From the NCBI GenBank assembly GCA_018241225.1, contig JAFEEG010000010.1, forward strand, positions 1 to 64,000: 64,000 nucleotides of DNA, read 5' to 3'. The notes beneath the pieces were generated by a model. The model was not told the DNA's origin. It worked only from the letters and a program-made list of their open reading frames with translations, and did no database searches. Position numbers and translations under genes: made by a program. The stretch's first letter is position 1; each line of letters starts with the position of its first letter. This document shows positions 63,631 to 64,000 of the stretch, piece after piece. The stretch comes from Pseudomonadota bacterium (GTDB lineage Bacteria > Pseudomonadota > Gammaproteobacteria > Burkholderiales > Burkholderiaceae_C).

Positions 63631-64000
63631 TCAGGACTCGGCCGGCTCGATGGGCACGCGGCGCTCCTTCACCGTGAGCCACGCACCGGCGGCGCCGCAC
63701 ACGGCAATCAGGCCGATGCCCACCAGCGAAATGGCGTCGGGCACGCGAGAAAACACCAGCCAGCCGCCCAGCATGGCAAAACCGATCTGGGAGTAGAGAT
63801 AGGGCGTCAGCGTAGATGCCGGCGCCCGCTGGAAAGCCAGGATCAGCAGGAAGTGCCCCACCGTGCCCATGAAGCCCATGAGGCACAGCAGCGCCCACCA
63901 GTGCCACGAGGGCAGCGCCGTCCAGGCAAAGGGCAGCAGCAGCGAGCAGATGATGGCGCCCACCCAGCCGCTGTAGAAGTTCATGGTCAGCGGGTTCTCG
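63631..64000 (-). CDS. EamA/DMT-family transporter, 5' end beyond the window
   Basis: The last 122 residues of a ten-helix DMT permease: four hydrophobic segments (AIICSLLLPFAWTAL, ALLCLMGFMGTVGHFLLILAFQRA, TPYLYSQIGFAMLGGWLVF, LVGIGLIAVCGAAGAWLTV) ending with a polar tail. The frame continues past 64000 (codons ENPLT ahead of MNFYSG), so the start lies outside. Substrate not assignable. Confidence 0.85.
   Translation of the reverse strand, partial: ENPLTMNFYSGWVGAIICSLLLPFAWTALPSWHWWALLCLMGFMGTVGHFLLILAFQRAPASTLTPYLYSQIGFAMLGGWLVFSRVPDAISLVGIGLIAVCGAAGAWLTVKERRVPIEPAES

Overview
The window is GC-rich, densely coded bacterial DNA that looks like a member of the Comamonadaceae (Betaproteobacteria), in the Variovorax/Acidovorax/Hydrogenophaga neighbourhood. 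This rests on the many Bug/TctC-type periplasmic binding proteins, the TRAP transporter, the fkpB-ispH pair, a HmuTUV heme importer, LuxR-type two-component systems and very high third-position GC. This is an inference from gene content; there is no rRNA in the window.

Layout. 1-8.5 kb: a partial divergent gene, a large membrane patatin, a lower-GC SF1 helicase with a nuclease-like tail, and a CorA-like channel. 8.5-18.5 kb: a sugar-acid block. A four-gene polar-amino-acid-type ABC importer runs directly into kguE-kguK-kguD-ptxS homologues (2-ketogluconate catabolism), followed by a TRAP transporter. A perfect palindrome TGAAACCGGTTTCA, the reported PtxS operator of Pseudomonas, lies before the ABC genes, and a degenerate copy lies before the TRAP genes. 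19-25.5 kb: a heme-uptake operon on the minus strand (TonB receptor, hmuS, VOC protein, hmuT, hmuU, hmuV) with a Fur-box-like promoter. 25.6-37.4 kb: mixed housekeeping and accessory genes (PhnD-like binding protein, truncated hemoglobin with an adjacent reductase, Smr protein, two-component system, radC, fkpB-ispH, dehydratase, serS).

37.4-42.5 kb: a tRNA-Ser(CGA) lies just behind serS and is followed by the debris of an integrative element: two truncated convergent tyrosine recombinases, a GntR regulator with two winged-helix domains, a pyruvate-kinase C-terminal remnant, and an IscR-like regulator lacking most cluster cysteines downstream of a Bax-inhibitor-like membrane protein, divergent from a NhaR-type regulator. 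42.6-48.5 kb: a carboxylate catabolic cluster (HTH-citrate synthase, 2-hydroxyacid dehydrogenase, two Bug binding proteins, FAH-family hydrolase, and an SDR frameshifted by an 8-bp tandem duplication). 48.5-54.7 kb: small secreted or hypothetical proteins, a Bug pseudogene, an orphan ABC binding protein, a DUF3047 protein and a PagL-like deacylase. 54.7-57.4 kb: a minus-strand operon ArsR-SRPBCC-DUF899-VOC-PncC. 57.5-60.8 kb: a membrane-anchored formylglycine-generating-type enzyme coupled to a histidine kinase and facing a LuxR response regulator across a bidirectional terminator. 60.9-64 kb: trpS with a fused C-terminal domain, an M50 protease, a YrdC/Sua5 protein and a partial EamA transporter.

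Most notable: the PtxS-type regulon in which an ABC importer takes the place of the usual KguT permease; the SerRS whose tRNA-binding coiled coil carries a divergent lower-GC segment next to a tRNA-Ser used as an integration site; and the VOC protein translationally coupled inside the heme operon.
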